Source: Phycisphaerales bacterium (GTDB lineage: Bacteria > Planctomycetota > Phycisphaerae > UBA1845 > PWPN01). From it: DNA of 35,626 nucleotides. The stretch spans positions 1-35,626 of the forward strand of contig JAAYCU010000128.1 in the NCBI GenBank assembly GCA_012729595.1. The letters run 5' to 3'. Shown piece after piece: positions 33,378 to 35,626 of this stretch. Position numbers and translations under genes: made by a program. The notes under the pieces are model-generated. The model did not search any database. It worked only from the letters and a program-made list of their open reading frames with translations, and had not been told where the DNA came from. The number at the start of each line of letters is the position of its first letter. The stretch's first letter is position 1.

Positions 33378-34550
33378 GTGACGACCAAAGGTTATCAGCT
33401 TTTCGAGAACACTTGGGAACCAAGGGCTCGCCTGGCGTGGGATACGCTGCATATGCGGCCGACAAAAGGCATCCCTTCCTGGTTGATTCATGTGATGAAT
33501 ATTCCCTTCATGGAACAGATTACCGGACACCGGCCGGGCGATTATCAGCGCATGCCTGACCAGGTTTATCTGGCTTTTGAAAGATGGGCTGGGGCCTGTT
33601 ACATCGACCAATACCTGGCGGATAATGCCCTGACCATGGGGCAGGAAGGCTACACTGCCGACACCGAACACGGTGCGACTACGGGAGCCGCGGAAATAGT
33701 CCTTGACGGGATGGTCATTGACTCTCCCGAAGCCGTCGCGGAACACCTGGAGCGTTTCGTGCTCCCCCGTCGCCAGCAAGAGATCGACACCTTCGATCCC
33801 GATAACCCCAGGCACGTGGGGCATTTGATTTCCCAAGAATATCAATGGCAAGTGCTGTTTGGCCCTGATCTCCTTAAGGGGCCATATACGGACGGTTTCC
33901 AGAGTTTTCCCACTCTGCATTACGAGAGTTATGGATATACCAATTACTTCATGGCCTACGCCCTATTTCCCGATATCATGGCCCGGGATTTTAACCAACA
34001 GGCGGATTTGGCCGTCCTAAAAAACCGGGTAGCGGCCCGGGCCATTATTGAGGGGCATCTGCCGCGTCTTATTCGCTTGGACCACGACATGGCCGACTCC
34101 CGCTCGACCCTCGTCAACATCAAATCCCTGGACGAAATCTGGTTTCCGCAGTTCGCCCGCTCCATCCAACCGTTCCTTGATGCCGGAATTCGTTTGATCT
34201 GGCATTGCGATGGCAATCTGATGGACATGGTCCCACGACTTCTCGAAGCGGGTCTTGGCGGCTTCCAGGGATTCCAATACGAGGACGGAATGGACTACCA
34301 ACGTATCTGCCGTATGACCGATCGCAACGGAAATCCTTTATTCATTATCGCCGGGGTATCGGTCACCAAGACCCTGCCCTTCGGGACAAAACAGGACGTG
34401 GTCGACCAGATGAAATGGTTGGTTCAAAATGGACCGCCCATTGGCCTGATGCTCGGAGCCAGTAGCAGTATCGTGCCGGGGACATCACTCGAAAACATCC
34501 AGGCTCTTCGGGAAGGATTATTATTCTTTCAAGAGCACGGCCGAACCTGA
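33378..34550 (+). CDS. Uroporphyrinogen decarboxylase-family protein, probably not HemE
   Basis: 390 residues from GTG 33378, chosen because GAGGA lies seven bases upstream and VTTKGYQLFENTWEPRARLAW reads as a natural start; the frame is open further back but overlaps the upstream gene by over 100 bases. The C-terminal barrel carries IRLIWHCDGNLMDMVPRLLEAGLGGFQGFQ, the family's H-x-D/C-G block near the end, and FIIAGVSVTKTLPFG. The N-terminal arginine-rich substrate motif of true HemE is not evident. Relatives in this superfamily are corrinoid or cobalamin methyltransferases (MtaA, CmuA) and many uncharacterised proteins in sugar loci. It is 22 bases after the secreted glycan-binding protein, so probably one operon. 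Confidence 0.78.
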   Translation: MTTKGYQLFENTWEPRARLAWDTLHMRPTKGIPSWLIHVMNIPFMEQITGHRPGDYQRMPDQVYLAFERWAGACYIDQYLADNALTMGQEGYTADTEHGATTGAAEIVLDGMVIDSPEAVAEHLERFVLPRRQQEIDTFDPDNPRHVGHLISQEYQWQVLFGPDLLKGPYTDGFQSFPTLHYESYGYTNYFMAYALFPDIMARDFNQQADLAVLKNRVAARAIIEGHLPRLIRLDHDMADSRSTLVNIKSLDEIWFPQFARSIQPFLDAGIRLIWHCDGNLMDMVPRLLEAGLGGFQGFQYEDGMDYQRICRMTDRNGNPLFIIAGVSVTKTLPFGTKQDVVDQMKWLVQNGPPIGLMLGASSSIVPGTSLENIQALREGLLFFQEHGRT

Positions 34551-34581
34551 GTCCCGTCTATGACGAGTCGACCCTTGTGGC

Positions 34582-34598
34582 GTCGGGTATGGCCCGAC
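34582..34598 (+). terminator. Hairpin after the URO-D-family gene
   Basis: GTCGGG (34582-34587), loop TATGG, CCCGAC (34593-34598), 32 bases after the stop. The following bases are ATGTATCTTAAT with no T run, so termination strength is doubtful. Confidence 0.35.
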
Positions 34599-34713
34599 AT
34601 GTATCTTAATCTATCGTTGCTCCTTGGCAGAGGCATTCTGGCCGAGTAGCATCATGCAAATGTGCCCCGCTCAATCGGTCAAGACCATCCACATTGCCAA
34701 GACTCTCTTGGGC

Positions 34714-35487
34714 ATGACGAGGAGGGTTATTGTCGGTACGACACTCTCGCTCACCCTGATATGCGCAGGGTTCGGCTGCGGTGAGCACAACCTATTGATA
34801 CCCGATCCGGCCATTCGCTACCTCGTATTCGGCGATTCCAGTATTTCCGGACATCCAAGTCGCAACATACCGGATATCCTGCCTGAGTTATTAGGCCAGC
34901 CCAAAGAAACGTTTGCCAACCAGGGCCAAGGTGGAGAAACAGCAAGTGCAGGCCTTGAACGGCTGCGTCGGATCCTCTCCTTGGGCGTGTACCCGAACGC
35001 CCACACCTTACTGTACTGGGAGGGCGGAGCGGACATCATTAACCTGATTCGCGAAGTTGATATACTGCTGTTGTTCTCGCCGGATGCGGCGGACTACCCC
35101 GATTTCAGCCGGCTGAACGAAGTACTCGCACACGTTCAAGATACCGTCGAAACTGTTATCGCCGAGGGGCGGACCGCCGGCCTGAACGTCTATGTCGCGA
35201 CATACTTCTCCTTAAGGGAAGCGGTTACTCCGTGTGATCCATTGTTTCTGGACATCATCCTGCCGGCTCAAGCTCGAAACGCGAACGTCTACGTATTACT
35301 CCTGAACGGGCGTATCCGTCTGGCGGCCATAAACCAAGGGGCGGTCGTCGTCGAAGTAGCGTCAGCGGATGACCTTCTGCACAACGACGAAGCCAACTTC
35401 CTTAACTGCAATCACCTCAGTACCCAAGGGAACGAAATCGTTGCCCGTATTTTCGCGGACACCCTCCGCCAAGGCGAAGGCGATTAA
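34714..35487 (+). CDS. Exported SGNH/GDSL-like protein with altered catalytic blocks
   Basis: 257 residues from ATG 34714. ATG 34654 or 34660 would add about 20 residues, and none has a good ribosome binding site. MTRRVIVGTTLSLTLICAGF is a signal peptide ending GFGCG, a weak lipobox. YLVFGDSSISG gives block I with Ser42, the putative nucleophile. YWEGGADIINL corresponds to block III GxND, but with Ala for the oxyanion Asn. LNCNHLSTQGNEIVARIF corresponds to block V DxxH, but with Asn for the Asp. SGNH enzymes are esterases and lipases, many deacetylating glycans; this one may be altered or inactive. It lies 163 bases after the URO-D-family gene on the same strand. Confidence 0.75.
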   Translation: MTRRVIVGTTLSLTLICAGFGCGEHNLLIPDPAIRYLVFGDSSISGHPSRNIPDILPELLGQPKETFANQGQGGETASAGLERLRRILSLGVYPNAHTLLYWEGGADIINLIREVDILLLFSPDAADYPDFSRLNEVLAHVQDTVETVIAEGRTAGLNVYVATYFSLREAVTPCDPLFLDIILPAQARNANVYVLLLNGRIRLAAINQGAVVVEVASADDLLHNDEANFLNCNHLSTQGNEIVARIFADTLRQGEGD

Positions 35488-35557
35488 GACAACCGTCTGC
35501 TCCTCCCACCTTGCCCCCGTCGCCAGGAATCGCCCGTCTCGCCCAGAATAATCTTGT

Positions 35558-35626
35558 CTACGCTCGATCCGAACCTCGGGCCAGCCCCTTGCGGGCATTC
35601 GCAATCGTGCCGAAAATATATGGACG
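35558..35626 (-). CDS. Possible C-terminal end of a gene entering from the right
   Basis: A minus-strand frame open from the window edge to TAG at 35560-35558, 22 residues including GTIANARKGLARGSDRA. It is too short to recognise and could be chance. Confidence 0.25.
   Translation of the reverse strand, partial: RPYIFGTIANARKGLARGSDRA

Overview
The window looks like a chromosomal segment of a Gram-negative planctomycete, most likely of the Phycisphaerae type. The grounds are moderately high GC, lipopolysaccharide heptose genes, Tat-exported Gfo/Idh/MocA dehydrogenases, large secreted glycan-binding proteins, URO-D-family proteins, an SGNH protein, and an intergenic inverted repeat of a style I associate with planctomycetes. 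This assignment is inference from gene content. I saw no rRNA, tRNA, CRISPR array, insertion sequence or phage module.

Layout. Positions 1-3000: the N-terminal part of an exported glycoside-hydrolase-like protein runs off the left edge (minus strand). It is followed by about 890 bases without a convincing gene, a bacterial sugar transferase and a decayed WecG/TagA-type glycosyltransferase. Positions 3160-8403 (plus): PduO-type cob(I)alamin adenosyltransferase, a 1030-residue O-antigen-ligase-like membrane protein and MurJ. Positions 8408-10492 (minus): a small conserved-looking protein and citramalate synthase (cimA). Ahead of cimA is what reads as a complete isoleucine attenuator: promoter, 31-codon Ile-rich leader ORF, antiterminator segment and intrinsic terminator. 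Positions 10578-12834 (plus): coaD, a GT9 heptosyltransferase and a stand-alone heptose-1-phosphate adenylyltransferase. Positions 12846-14978 (minus): a truncated exported protein related to the one at the left edge, then gnd with its terminator. Positions 15259-18203 (plus): a 59-residue membrane or exported protein, an orphan sensor histidine kinase and an SDR oxidoreductase.

Positions 18270-28799 (minus) form a catabolic locus. In transcription order it holds a DeoR-family repressor, a DhnA/LacD-type class I aldolase, an amidohydrolase, a class III aminotransferase, an AraA-like sugar isomerase, an FGGY kinase, an SSS sodium symporter and a Gfo/Idh/MocA dehydrogenase. The repressor is preceded by a near-consensus promoter whose -10 lies inside an 11-bp-arm palindrome, so autorepression is likely. 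Isomerase, kinase and aldolase are the classical trio for an aldose broken down through a ketose phosphate. The added aminotransferase and amidohydrolase do not fit a pathway I know.

Positions 29234-35626: a Tat-exported Gfo/Idh/MocA protein stands divergent from an 888-residue secreted protein with galactose-binding-like and malectin-like C-terminal domains. Next come a URO-D-family protein and an SGNH-like protein with altered catalytic blocks. The best candidates for new biology are the cimA attenuator, the unassigned sugar pathway and the reversed catalytic dyad in the sugar transferase.
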